Translations under genes and position numbers: made by a program
Source: AB-629-J13 sp964518835
GTDB lineage: Bacteria; Fidelibacterota; Marinisomatia; Marinisomatales; AB-629-J13
Reading direction: 5' to 3'
Assembly (NCBI GenBank): GCA_964518835.1
Contig: CAZFKU010000022.1
Coordinates: 1 to 20,842, forward strand
Length of the DNA stretch: 20,842 nt
Part shown: positions 1 to 7,197 of the stretch, piece by piece
Numbering within the stretch: the first letter of the stretch is position 1
How the letters are laid out: each line of letters begins with the position of its first letter
The notes under the pieces: model-generated
The model's input: only the letters and a program-made list of their open reading frames with translations
Database searches by the model: none
Told to the model about the DNA's origin: nothing

Positions 1-960
1 GAATTAATCCAAAAATATTTAGGAAGTGTAGTACCTCATACAGATAATTTTTATGCTGCTCTGAATTCTGCTGTATTCAGCGATGGTTCATTCGTTTATA
101 TCCCAAAAGGAGTTCGCTGTCCTATGGAATTATCCACTTATTTCAGGATCAATGCGGCAAACACAGGGCAATTTGAACGAACGTTAATTGTTGCTGATGA
201 AGGGAGTCATGTGAGTTATTTGGAGGGATGTACTGCGCCCATGCGGGATGAAAATCAACTTCATGCTGCCGTAGTTGAACTTGTGGCACATAAGGATGCA
301 AATATAAAATATTCAACTGTTCAAAATTGGTATCCCGGGGATGAAAACGGAAAAGGTGGAATTTACAATTTTGTGACAAAAAGGGGTATTTGCCTAGAAG
401 AAGATTCGAAAATTTCATGGACTCAGGTAGAAACAGGATCTGCAATTACTTGGAAATATCCCAGTGTAATTTTAAAAGGAGACAATTCTATTGGGGAGTT
501 TTATTCCGTTGCGATGACCAATAATTATCAGCAGGCGGATACAGGAACAAAAATGATCCATTTGGGAAAGAATACATCCAGTACCATCATTTCTAAGGGA
601 ATTTCTGCAGGGAAAAGTCAAAATACTTATCGAGGAGAGGTGAAGATCATGAAAAATGCTGAGAATTCCAGAAATTATTCACAATGTGATTCAATTCTAA
701 TCGGAAGTGATTGTGGAGCTCACACGTTCCCCTACATTGATGTCAGGAATCCAACTGCACATATGGAACATGAAGCCACAACATCCAATATTGGGGAAGA
801 TCAAATATTTTATTGCAACCAAAGGGGAATTTCAGAAGAAAATGCTGTATCCTTAATAGTCAACGGTTTTTGTAAAGATGTATTTGCTAAATTGCCAATG
901 GAATTTGCTGTGGAGGCAAATAAACTTATGGAAGTCAGTTTAGAGGGAAGTGTCGGGTAA
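1..960 (+). CDS. sufB: Fe-S cluster assembly protein SufB (5' partial)
   Basis: SufB is the core subunit of the cytoplasmic SufBC2D scaffold on which Fe-S clusters are built. The reading frame is open from base 1, so the true start lies upstream of the window; the ATG at 124 is internal. About 319 C-terminal residues are present, against roughly 470 for the family. Family signatures are clear: IPKGVRCPMELSTYF, then YPSVILKGDNS, then SDCGAHTFPYIDVRNP, and MEHEATTSNIGEDQIFYCNQRG near the end. The Cys codon in SDCGAH (712-714) aligns with the catalytic cluster-binding Cys405 of E. coli SufB, and the Glu in MEHEA aligns with Glu434 (alignment from memory). A 33-base gap separates it from sufC. 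Confidence in identity is very high. Confidence 0.97.
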   Translation, partial: ELIQKYLGSVVPHTDNFYAALNSAVFSDGSFVYIPKGVRCPMELSTYFRINAANTGQFERTLIVADEGSHVSYLEGCTAPMRDENQLHAAVVELVAHKDANIKYSTVQNWYPGDENGKGGIYNFVTKRGICLEEDSKISWTQVETGSAITWKYPSVILKGDNSIGEFYSVAMTNNYQQADTGTKMIHLGKNTSSTIISKGISAGKSQNTYRGEVKIMKNAENSRNYSQCDSILIGSDCGAHTFPYIDVRNPTAHMEHEATTSNIGEDQIFYCNQRGISEENAVSLIVNGFCKDVFAKLPMEFAVEANKLMEVSLEGSVG

Positions 961-993
961 TATCACTAACTATCAATTTATCATCATTGAATC

Positions 994-1734
994 ATGCTTA
1001 ATATTAAAGACCTAAAATGCTCCATTAATGAAAAGGAAATTCTGAAAGGGGTTAACCTCAATTTGAATCCAGGAGAAGTTCATGCCATAATGGGAAGGAA
1101 TGGTTCAGGGAAAAGCACATTAGGACATGTAATATCCGGAAAAGAAACCGTTCAAATAACAAACGGTTCCATTTCCTATAAAGGGGTAAATCTAATTGGA
1201 AAAACACCTGAGCAGAGAGCGTTAGATGGTATTTTTCTGTCTTTTCAATATCCGGTGGCGATTCCAGGTGTAAATATTACCTATTTTTTAAAGGAAGCGG
1301 TTAATGCAAAAAGGAGACATTTAGGGAAAGAAGAGCTGGACGCAGTAAGTTTTTTAAAAAAGATTAAAGAAAAATTACCTTTAGTGGATTTGGATGATTC
1401 CATTATTAAAAGGGCTGTTAATGATGGGTTTTCCGGTGGCGAAAAAAAGAGAAACGAAATTTTACAAATGCTTATGTTGGAACCTGACTTAGCTGTATTG
1501 GATGAAACGGATTCGGGATTGGATATAGATGCATTGAAAACAGTAGCTCATGGAATAGAATCATGTAAATCTCCCAGGAGATCCTTTATTATCATAACTC
1601 ATTATCCACGGATGCTGAATTACATTAAACCAGATAAAGTACATATTTTAATTAAGGGAAAAATAGTTAAAACCGGAGGATATGAATTAGCCCATCAACT
1701 TGAAGAAAAAGGATATGGTTGGATAGAGTCATGA
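994..1734 (+). CDS. sufC: SUF system ATPase SufC
   Basis: SufC is the ABC-type ATPase that drives conformational change of the SufBCD scaffold; it is cytoplasmic and not part of a transporter. All ABC elements are visible in the 246 residues: Walker A GRNGSGKST (34-42), Q-loop Gln85 in SFQYPV, signature FSGGEKKR (146-153), Walker B LAVLDE (166-171) followed by TDSGLD, and switch His203 in THYPRM. FSGGEKKRNE and DETDSGLD are typical of SufC rather than of transporters. Length matches the family. No Shine-Dalgarno sequence is visible before the ATG. The protein ends WIES, and its stop codon overlaps the sufD start as ATGA. Confidence 0.97.
   Translation: MLNIKDLKCSINEKEILKGVNLNLNPGEVHAIMGRNGSGKSTLGHVISGKETVQITNGSISYKGVNLIGKTPEQRALDGIFLSFQYPVAIPGVNITYFLKEAVNAKRRHLGKEELDAVSFLKKIKEKLPLVDLDDSIIKRAVNDGFSGGEKKRNEILQMLMLEPDLAVLDETDSGLDIDALKTVAHGIESCKSPRRSFIIITHYPRMLNYIKPDKVHILIKGKIVKTGGYELAHQLEEKGYGWIES
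1720..1734 (+). repeat. Copy 1 of a repeated start/stop junction (sufC/sufD)
   Basis: The 15 bases TGGATAGAGTCATGA contain the end of sufC (Trp-Ile-Glu-Ser-stop) and the ATGA start/stop overlap. They recur at 2973-2987 with one change (A to C). In both copies an in-frame alternative start lies 12 bases before the ATG (TTG at 1719 here, ATG at 2972 there), which would give the N-terminus M-D-R-V-M in each case. Confidence 0.8.
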
Positions 1735-2987
1735 GTTTGTCACATTTTAGCTCAGAATTTGATAAAATAATGAAAAGAAAATATTTTTCATCAAAACTGC
1801 ACCCGGTAAGGAAGAAAGCATTTTCTAAATTTATGGATGAAGGACTTCCCAATCAAAAATGGGAAGACTGGAGATTCACAGATTTATCCGCCATAAAAAA
1901 TGGAAGATTTTTGATTTCAGAGATGAAGGATGCTCCAAAATATCCAATAAATTTAGGACCATTTGATATAAAGGATGTGGATTCAATCATTTTTTATAAT
2001 GGACATTTTCAGAAAGAAATTTCTTCTATTCCGGATGGAGTCGTTTTATCAAATGGTGAAGAATATTTTGAAGAAAAAAACAAAAAGATCGACTGTGCAG
2101 AAAATTCTCCTTTTGATTTATTGAATACAGCAATGATGGATAGCGGGATGTGTGTAACAGTTAATCCCAACACAACGGTTACAAACCCACTAAGATTTCT
2201 GTTCATTTCTGATAGTAAAAATCCGCTCATGATAAATCCACGAATTGATTTGAAATTGGAAGAGTCATCATCTCTAACTTTTGTAGAACATCATGTTGGA
2301 AATGCTCCCTCTTATTTCCAAAATGAATCAGTTTTTGTCAATGCAAATAATAATTCATTCCTCGACCACATTCGAATTCAATCCAATTCAAATGGGATAA
2401 TAAATATGACGAACATCAAGGTTAAACAGGAATGTGACAGTCAATATAATTTTATTCAATTTTCTAATAGTGGTGGGTTTGGAAGGACCAATATTCATTG
2501 CGAATTAAGGGGTGAGGGTGCAGAATGTTCCTTAAACGGACTGACACTTTCGGACAATAAAAACCAAATTGATAACCATATAATAACTGAGCATATTTCG
2601 CCTCATTGTATAAGCAATCAAAATTTTAAAACTGTTCTGAAGGACCAATCTTCCGGAGTTTTTAACAGTAAAGTGATTGTAAGAAACAATGCACAGAAAA
2701 CTGACGCAAAGCAGTCAAATAAAAATTTACTTCTATCAAAAAAAGCTGTTATGAATTCAAATCCGCAATTAGAAATCAATGCAGATGATGTAAAATGTGC
2801 TCATGCTTCAACTACAGGAGAATTGGATAAAGAAGCGATTTTTTATCTACGGTCAAGAGGATTGGATACTAAAACGTCAAAAGCCCTTTTGGTAAGAGGA
2901 TTTGCAGAGGAAAAAATTGGATTAATAAAAAACGAAAATATTTATAATTATGTGGTTGATTTATTTGAGACATGGATCGAGTCATGA
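1731..2987 (+). CDS. sufD: Fe-S cluster assembly protein SufD
   Basis: SufD is the SufB paralogue that completes the SufBC2D scaffold. The N-terminal third carries the NQKWEDWRFTDLS segment common to SufD, followed by a beta-helix-like core. The C-terminal block INADDVKCAHASTTGELDKEAIFYLRSRGLD is diagnostic. His358 in KCAHAS aligns with the functionally important His360 of E. coli SufD (from memory). I place the start at the ATG overlapping the sufC stop (ATGA), giving 418 residues. An in-frame TTG at 1719 would add four residues (M-D-R-V) and cannot be excluded. No strong Shine-Dalgarno sequence sits at normal distance, so translational coupling to sufC is likely. The protein ends WIES, as SufC does. 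Confidence 0.95.
   Translation: MSLSHFSSEFDKIMKRKYFSSKLHPVRKKAFSKFMDEGLPNQKWEDWRFTDLSAIKNGRFLISEMKDAPKYPINLGPFDIKDVDSIIFYNGHFQKEISSIPDGVVLSNGEEYFEEKNKKIDCAENSPFDLLNTAMMDSGMCVTVNPNTTVTNPLRFLFISDSKNPLMINPRIDLKLEESSSLTFVEHHVGNAPSYFQNESVFVNANNNSFLDHIRIQSNSNGIINMTNIKVKQECDSQYNFIQFSNSGGFGRTNIHCELRGEGAECSLNGLTLSDNKNQIDNHIITEHISPHCISNQNFKTVLKDQSSGVFNSKVIVRNNAQKTDAKQSNKNLLLSKKAVMNSNPQLEINADDVKCAHASTTGELDKEAIFYLRSRGLDTKTSKALLVRGFAEEKIGLIKNENIYNYVVDLFETWIES
2973..2987 (+). repeat. Copy 2 of the repeated start/stop junction (sufD/sufE)
   Basis: TGGATCGAGTCATGA matches 14 of 15 bases of the sufC/sufD junction at 1720-1734. It encodes the SufD C-terminus WIES and the ATGA overlap that starts sufE. Confidence 0.8.
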
Positions 2988-3409
2988 CCATCTCAGAAAA
3001 AATAATTGAATTAAAAGACATATTTGATCTGTTTGATGATTCAAAAGATAAATATATGCAAATTATTGATATGGGTAAAAAATCTTCTGGATTAAGACCG
3101 GAAGAAAGAATAGAGACTCATAAAATTTACGGTTGTACATCCCAGGCTTGGGTTGTTATTTACCAAGAAGGAAAAAATACTTTTAGTGTTCAAACGGATT
3201 CTGATGCACTGATTGTGAAGGGGCTATTAAGCATAATTGAAAATATTTGCAAAGGAGAAACGTCTGAGAATATTAATGATATTGACGGAAATAATTTATT
3301 AAATGCCATTGGTCTTTACGGTTCAATTTCCAGTCAACGAACCAATGGAATAAGTGCAGCGCTTGAAAAGATAAAAAAGGATATAAAATGGATGGAAAAG
3401 AAGAAATAA
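2984..3409 (+). CDS. sufE: Cysteine desulfuration protein SufE
   Basis: SufE accepts persulfide sulfur from SufS and hands it to the SufB scaffold. The fold-family signature is seen in YMQIIDMGKK and the active-site segment IYGCTSQAWV. With the ATG at 2984 as start the protein has 141 residues and the catalytic Cys falls at position 51, the same number as in E. coli SufE; starting at the upstream in-frame ATG (2972) gives 145 residues. The N-terminus MTISEKIIELKD looks natural for SufE, so I prefer 2984, which also gives the ATGA overlap with sufD. Its last 22 bases overlap sufT. Confidence 0.93.
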   Translation: MTISEKIIELKDIFDLFDDSKDKYMQIIDMGKKSSGLRPEERIETHKIYGCTSQAWVVIYQEGKNTFSVQTDSDALIVKGLLSIIENICKGETSENINDIDGNNLLNAIGLYGSISSQRTNGISAALEKIKKDIKWMEKKK

Positions 3410-3933
3410 GATTGAGTAAAGATGTTGAAGCAAATCTGGTTCCATCCGGCGACAAAATTAAATTAAAAAAAGGTGAATTGGTCAGAATCACTCAAGCTTT
3501 GGGAGGAAGCTATACAGTGGTTTTTCAGGGTAATATGGCACAAATAGATTCTTCAAATGCTGATGCTTTGGGTTTCAAAAAAGAAAAAATAATTCCTTCC
3601 CAGGTTAATCCTGAGCAACCGTTCCATGAGCAATTGGTTTGGGACCAGATGAAGACATGTTACGACCCGGAAATCCCTGTAAATATTGTCGATTTAGGAT
3701 TAATCTATGACTGTAAAGTTTGGGAATTAGAAAACGAAAATTATCGGGTAAACATCAAAATGACATTGACTGCTCCGGGATGTGGAATGGGTCCAGTGAT
3801 TGCAGATGACGTTAAACGAAAAGTTGAAGCAATCCCAAGCGTAGATATAGCTGATGTAGAATTGGTTTGGGAACCTCAATGGAATATGGATATGGTTTCT
3901 GAGTCAGCGAAACTACAATTAGGAATGCTTTAG
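3388..3933 (+). CDS. sufT: SUF maturation factor SufT (DUF59 / MIP18 family)
   Basis: This 181-residue protein matches the SufT type: a roughly 80-residue N-terminal extension followed by a DUF59 domain. DUF59 motifs are present as DPEIPVNIVDLGLIY (93-107) and TAPGCGMGPVIADDVK, with the conserved Cys at 132. Family knowledge links SufT to Fe-S protein maturation, especially under iron limitation or high demand; the molecular mechanism is unsettled. The ATG is preceded by AAGGA (3376-3380) at a good distance, which supports this start despite the 22-base overlap with sufE. It sits between sufE and sufS, 11 bases before sufS. Confidence 0.9.
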   Translation: MDGKEEIRLSKDVEANLVPSGDKIKLKKGELVRITQALGGSYTVVFQGNMAQIDSSNADALGFKKEKIIPSQVNPEQPFHEQLVWDQMKTCYDPEIPVNIVDLGLIYDCKVWELENENYRVNIKMTLTAPGCGMGPVIADDVKRKVEAIPSVDIADVELVWEPQWNMDMVSESAKLQLGML

Positions 3934-3944
3934 AGGAAATTAGT

Positions 3945-5207
3945 ATGCAGGACGTTAAAAGTTTATTCCCCATTTTTAGCTCAATTTCAAATAAGGATTT
4001 AGTGTATTTGGATAATGCCTCTACAACTCAAAAACCCGAATCAGTTCTTAATTCAGTTCAACAATATTATGAAGAAAAAAATGCTAATGTTCATCGGGGA
4101 TTGTACACACTTGGTCAAAATTCAACTGAAGCATATGAAGGAGTGAGGGGAAAAATAGCAAAAAATATTTCTTCAGATGATTCATCCTCAATTATTTTCA
4201 CAAAAGGAACAACGGAAGCCATTAATCTCGTAGCAAATGCATGGGGGAATACACACATAAATGAAGGAGATGAAATTCTAATTTCAGAAATGGAACATCA
4301 TTCAAATATTGTTCCGTGGCAAATGTTGGCAATACGTAAAAAAGCAGTTTTGAATGTAATTCCATTGACCAAAAATCATCGTTTAGATATGGAAGTTTTT
4401 GATTTACTATTAACAAACAAAACAAAAATAGTAGCTTTAACTCATCAGTCCAATGTTACCGGAGTTATAAATTCAATTAACTCCATTTCAAAAAAACTTG
4501 AAGATACAAATGCGGTTTTTCTGGTTGACGGGGCACAATCCGTTACTCATCTTCCAATTGATGTAAGAGATCTGGGATGTGATTTTTTTGTTTTTTCCGG
4601 ACATAAAATGTACGGACCCACAGGAGTTGGTGTATTATATGCATCAAAAAAAATATTGGAAGTAATGGAACCCTATCAAGTTGGCGGAGAAATGATTGAT
4701 AAAGTTACGATAAATGAAACAACCTGGAACTCACCTCCCTGGAAATTTGAAGCTGGAACTCCCAATATTGCCCAGGTGGTGGGGTTGGGTTCAGCAGTGG
4801 AATTTCTTGGAAACATAGGATTAACTGTGATTAATGATCATTTGACTCATTTAACAGACATTGCATTGAAATCGATGAATAAAATCCCGGGAATCATACT
4901 GTATCATACTGGGAATCCTTTGGATACTGTAATCAGTTTCAATATAAATGGTATTCATCCTCAAGATTTAGCTACTTTTATGAATGAAGACAAAATTGCA
5001 TTTCGTGTGGGTCATCATTGTGCTCAACCACTTATGAAACATTTTGGAGTATCTGCTACAGCCAGGATAAGTTTTGCTATTTATAATACGGTTGAAGATA
5101 TTGAAAAGTTTATCCGATCATTAACAAATACCATAAAATTATTAAACGAAGATTCTGATTTGAGACTGAATAAAAAAACTAAATCTGTGAAAAAAAATCT
5201 CGTATGA
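3945..5207 (+). CDS. sufS: Cysteine desulfurase SufS
   Basis: SufS is a PLP-dependent cysteine desulfurase that mobilises sulfur from L-cysteine to SufE as a persulfide. The 420 residues show YLDNASTTQKP near the N-terminus, EMEHHSNIVPW (115-125), the PLP Asp in VDGAQS (Asp195), the Schiff-base lysine in FSGHKMYGPTG (Lys221), and the persulfide Cys in RVGHHCAQPL (Cys359). The short active-site loop fits group II (SufS) rather than IscS/NifS. A good ribosome-binding site (GAGGAAA) lies just before the ATG. The C-terminus carries a lysine-rich tail beyond the usual end of the fold. The stop overlaps the next gene as ATGA. Confidence 0.96.
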   Translation: MQDVKSLFPIFSSISNKDLVYLDNASTTQKPESVLNSVQQYYEEKNANVHRGLYTLGQNSTEAYEGVRGKIAKNISSDDSSSIIFTKGTTEAINLVANAWGNTHINEGDEILISEMEHHSNIVPWQMLAIRKKAVLNVIPLTKNHRLDMEVFDLLLTNKTKIVALTHQSNVTGVINSINSISKKLEDTNAVFLVDGAQSVTHLPIDVRDLGCDFFVFSGHKMYGPTGVGVLYASKKILEVMEPYQVGGEMIDKVTINETTWNSPPWKFEAGTPNIAQVVGLGSAVEFLGNIGLTVINDHLTHLTDIALKSMNKIPGIILYHTGNPLDTVISFNINGIHPQDLATFMNEDKIAFRVGHHCAQPLMKHFGVSATARISFAIYNTVEDIEKFIRSLTNTIKLLNEDSDLRLNKKTKSVKKNLV

Positions 5208-5632
5208 CAGAACGAGTTTCCTGGGAAACTTATTTTATGAATATTGCCCGTGAGGTTGCAACAAGATCTACATGCGATCGAAAGCATGTAGGTGCTGTCA
5301 TCGTTCGGGGGAAAACCATTTTATCTACCGGTTACAACGGAAGTGTTAGAGGAATGTCTCATTGTGATGAAATAGGACATGAAATGGAAAATGGTCATTG
5401 TGTTAGGACCATTCATGCCGAAGCGAATGCTGTTGTACAGGCAGCCCGAAACGGTGTCCGTATTGGTGATTCAGAAATTTATGTGACAGCTTCCCCCTGT
5501 TACGATTGCTTTAAAATGATAGCTAATGCAGGTATTTCTGCAATTTATTTTGGAGAATTTTATAGAGATGATCGGATTGAAAAATTGGCGAGAGAAGCGA
5601 ATATGAAATTAGTAGATTTATCAAAACAATGA
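5204..5632 (+). CDS. dCMP (deoxycytidylate) deaminase family protein
   Basis: Zinc-dependent deaminase of the cytidine/deoxycytidylate deaminase superfamily, 142 residues. It carries the zinc and proton-shuttle motif HAEANAV (71-77, catalytic Glu73) and PCYDC (98-102). The upstream CDRKHVGAVIV and the SHCDEIG...GHCVRTI block match the dCMP deaminase (ComEB-like) subfamily, which converts dCMP to dUMP for dTMP synthesis. It starts inside the sufS stop codon (ATGA), so it is probably translated from the SUF transcript, although it is not known as an Fe-S assembly factor. Substrate within the family (dCMP versus another cytosine nucleotide) is inferred. Confidence 0.92.
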   Translation: MTERVSWETYFMNIAREVATRSTCDRKHVGAVIVRGKTILSTGYNGSVRGMSHCDEIGHEMENGHCVRTIHAEANAVVQAARNGVRIGDSEIYVTASPCYDCFKMIANAGISAIYFGEFYRDDRIEKLAREANMKLVDLSKQ

Positions 5633-5649
5633 TTGAAAATAATCGTTAA

Positions 5650-5668
5650 TCCTTTGATAAAGGAGGAG
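5650..5668 (+). promoter_or_regulatory. Small hairpin covering a Shine-Dalgarno-like sequence
   Basis: TCCTTT (5650-5655) and AAAGGA (5659-5664) form a perfect 6-base inverted repeat around GAT. The right arm runs into AGGAGGAG (5661-5668), a strong Shine-Dalgarno-like sequence. It lies about 27 bases before the ATG of the next gene, too far for normal use, and no start codon occurs at the right distance. A T-rich run (5671-5679) follows, so a weak terminator for the SUF operon is an alternative reading. Confidence 0.3.
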
Positions 5669-5695
5669 TGTTATTTTTTCAAAAATATTATGTAA

Positions 5696-6460
5696 ATGAA
5701 CCACTCTTTTGCAATAGTCTGTACTCCTTGTAAAAATATGGTTCATGGCCATACAACTGCAAATTTAGGTGAACCAAATTATCAGACAGCACTCAATCAA
5801 CATAAAAACTATATTAATCTACTAAAAGAATTGGAGTTGGAGGTAAATGAACTTCTACCTGACGAAAATTATCCTGACTCAACTTTTGTTGAAGATACTG
5901 CAGTATTAACTCCAGAATTTTCTGTCCTTACCAATCCCGGTGCTGAATCGAGGAAAGGAGAGATTAAAGCTATCGAAAAAATTCTGGAAGAAAAATTTAG
6001 TAATTTAATAAAGATTAAAAATCCCGATACCCTTGATGGCGGAGATATTTTGGAGGTGAAAGATCATTTTTATATTGGAATTTCTGAACGAACTAACCAA
6101 GCTGGAGCAGATCAATTTATTGAAATTGTAAAAAAATATGGAATGACAGGTTCTACCATTCCCGTGAAAAAAGGATTACATTTAAAATCTGCTGTGTCCT
6201 ATCTGGGGAACAATTATATGTTAATTGATTCGGAAGCATTAAATATTAATTACTTTGAAGGATTTACCAAAATTACAACTGCATCAGGAGAAGGATATGC
6301 AGCTAATTCTATTTCAGTAAATGGGAGTGTAATTCTGCCGGAAGGATTCCCAAAAACTAAAGAAAAAGTGGAACTTGCAGGGTTTTCTGTCAGGACTTTA
6401 AATGTTTCAGAATTCCGGAAATTGGATGGTGGATTGAGTTGTTTGTCGTTGAGATATTAA
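5696..6460 (+). CDS. N(G),N(G)-dimethylarginine dimethylaminohydrolase (DDAH)
   Basis: A guanidino-modifying enzyme of the amidinotransferase/arginine deiminase superfamily, predicted to hydrolyse methylated arginines to citrulline and methylamines in the cytoplasm. At 254 residues it has the length of Pseudomonas aeruginosa DDAH, and its residues fall on the same numbers: FVEDTAV (64-70), His162 in LHLKSAVSYL, and nucleophile Cys249 in LDGGLSCLSLRY. The blocks NPGAESRKGE, HFYIGISERTN and YAANSISVNG also match. Position 114, Glu in the Pseudomonas enzyme as I recall it, is Asp here (TLDGGD). An in-frame TAA directly precedes the ATG, so the start is fixed, yet there is no Shine-Dalgarno sequence at normal distance. 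Arginine deiminase is less likely because that family is much longer. Confidence 0.9.
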   Translation: MNHSFAIVCTPCKNMVHGHTTANLGEPNYQTALNQHKNYINLLKELELEVNELLPDENYPDSTFVEDTAVLTPEFSVLTNPGAESRKGEIKAIEKILEEKFSNLIKIKNPDTLDGGDILEVKDHFYIGISERTNQAGADQFIEIVKKYGMTGSTIPVKKGLHLKSAVSYLGNNYMLIDSEALNINYFEGFTKITTASGEGYAANSISVNGSVILPEGFPKTKEKVELAGFSVRTLNVSEFRKLDGGLSCLSLRY

Positions 6461-6494
6461 CCTAAATAAACCATTGAAATGGTAATTATACAAA

Positions 6495-6582
6495 ACGAAT
6501 TATTGCAACTCACGAATTATTCTTGGGTTAACAGGAGTGAAAAGATTGAAAACCATTTTAACGGTTTAATAAATTGTGAGTT
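6495..6582. repeat. Inverted and direct repeats in the DDAH-sodN intergenic region
   Basis: Within the 165-base gap, ACGAATTATT occurs twice as a direct repeat (6495-6504 and 6512-6521). The second copy is part of an inverted-repeat arm, AACTCACGAATTATT (6507-6521), which pairs at 13 of 15 positions with AATAAATTGTGAGTT (6568-6582), including a perfect 7-base AACTCAC/GTGAGTT end. A nested AAACC/GGTTT pair lies inside the loop. This could be an operator, an mRNA structure controlling sodN, or a small RNA; the sequence alone does not decide. Confidence 0.45.
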
Positions 6583-6625
6583 CTGTAACGGATTTTAGAA
6601 AAAATAACAATTATCAGGAGAAAAC

Positions 6626-7114
6626 ATGAAAAACTTTATATCAATTATTTTGTTCACAATCATCAGCAGTAATCTTTCAGCTCATTGTCAAGTTCCTTGC
6701 GGAATTTATGATGATGAAGCAAGGATTGTAAGAATCAATGAGGATATTCAGACCATCCGAAAATCAATACGGAAAATAAATGAATTATCTGAGGGAAATT
6801 CGTCACCCCAAAAAATGAATCAACTTGTACGATGGATTAACACAAAAGAAGAACACTCGAATCACATACAGGACATCATGTTGAATTATTTTTTAGCTCA
6901 AAGAATCAAGCCGAAAGAAAAGGGAGAAACCGGATATAAAAAATATGTATCCCTGACCACAACATGTCAAAAAATTATATTTCATGCAATGAAGTGTAAA
7001 CAAAATTCAGATGTACCTCACCTCGATCTATTAAAAAGAGAATTAAATCAACTTATAAAAATATATTTTAATGATCAGGAAAGCAAAAACCTAAAGGATC
7101 TGATGAAAAAGTAA
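6626..7114 (+). CDS. sodN: Nickel superoxide dismutase, exported precursor
   Basis: Ni-SOD converts superoxide to oxygen and hydrogen peroxide. The defining nickel hook H-C-x-x-P-C-G-x-Y is present as HCQVPCGIYDD at residues 20-30. Residues 1-19 form a Sec signal peptide: a lysine near the N-terminus, the hydrophobic run FISIILFTII, and a small-residue end (NLSA). Cleavage after Ala19 exposes His20 as residue 1 with Cys2 and Cys6, the known nickel ligands. The remaining 143 residues are helix-rich and align with Sod_Ni: ARIVRI after the hook, then a KEEHSNHIQ block in place of the KEQRAEL segment of Streptomyces. Mature Streptomyces Ni-SOD is 117 residues, so this one is longer. AGGAG (6616-6620) is well placed. 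No SodX protease gene is nearby. Confidence 0.92.
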   Translation: MKNFISIILFTIISSNLSAHCQVPCGIYDDEARIVRINEDIQTIRKSIRKINELSEGNSSPQKMNQLVRWINTKEEHSNHIQDIMLNYFLAQRIKPKEKGETGYKKYVSLTTTCQKIIFHAMKCKQNSDVPHLDLLKRELNQLIKIYFNDQESKNLKDLMKK

Positions 7115-7136
7115 AATCCTCAATCCAATTTACCAT

Positions 7137-7173
7137 TTCCCAATAGATTGGGAATCTGAGAAATTTTTCTTTT
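7137..7173 (+). terminator. Probable terminator after sodN
   Basis: TTCCCAAT and ATTGGGAA (7137-7154) form a perfect inverted repeat, realistically a 7-base stem with a 4-base loop. A T-rich run follows at 7164-7173, nine bases after the stem. That gap is longer than in a classic intrinsic terminator, so confidence is moderate. Confidence 0.45.
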
Positions 7174-7185
7174 GTAAACAGCATT

Positions 7186-7191
7186 TAATAT
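7186..7191 (+). promoter_or_regulatory. Possible -10 box for a leaderless MFS transcript
   Basis: TAATAT ends six bases before the ATG at 7198, which is where transcription would start if this is a -10 element. No Shine-Dalgarno sequence precedes the ATG and no convincing -35 box is visible, so this is only a suggestion. Confidence 0.25.
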
Positions 7192-7197
7192 TTATTC

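Noticed and set aside
124..960. Start of sufB at the ATG at 124
   Set aside because: The same frame is open and reads as conserved SufB (IPKGVRCPMEL) back to base 1, so this ATG is internal and the gene is truncated by the window edge.
6470..6483. ACCATT-GA-AATGGT as a terminator after DDAH
   Set aside because: The stem is perfect, but the 2-base loop is too tight and no T run follows.
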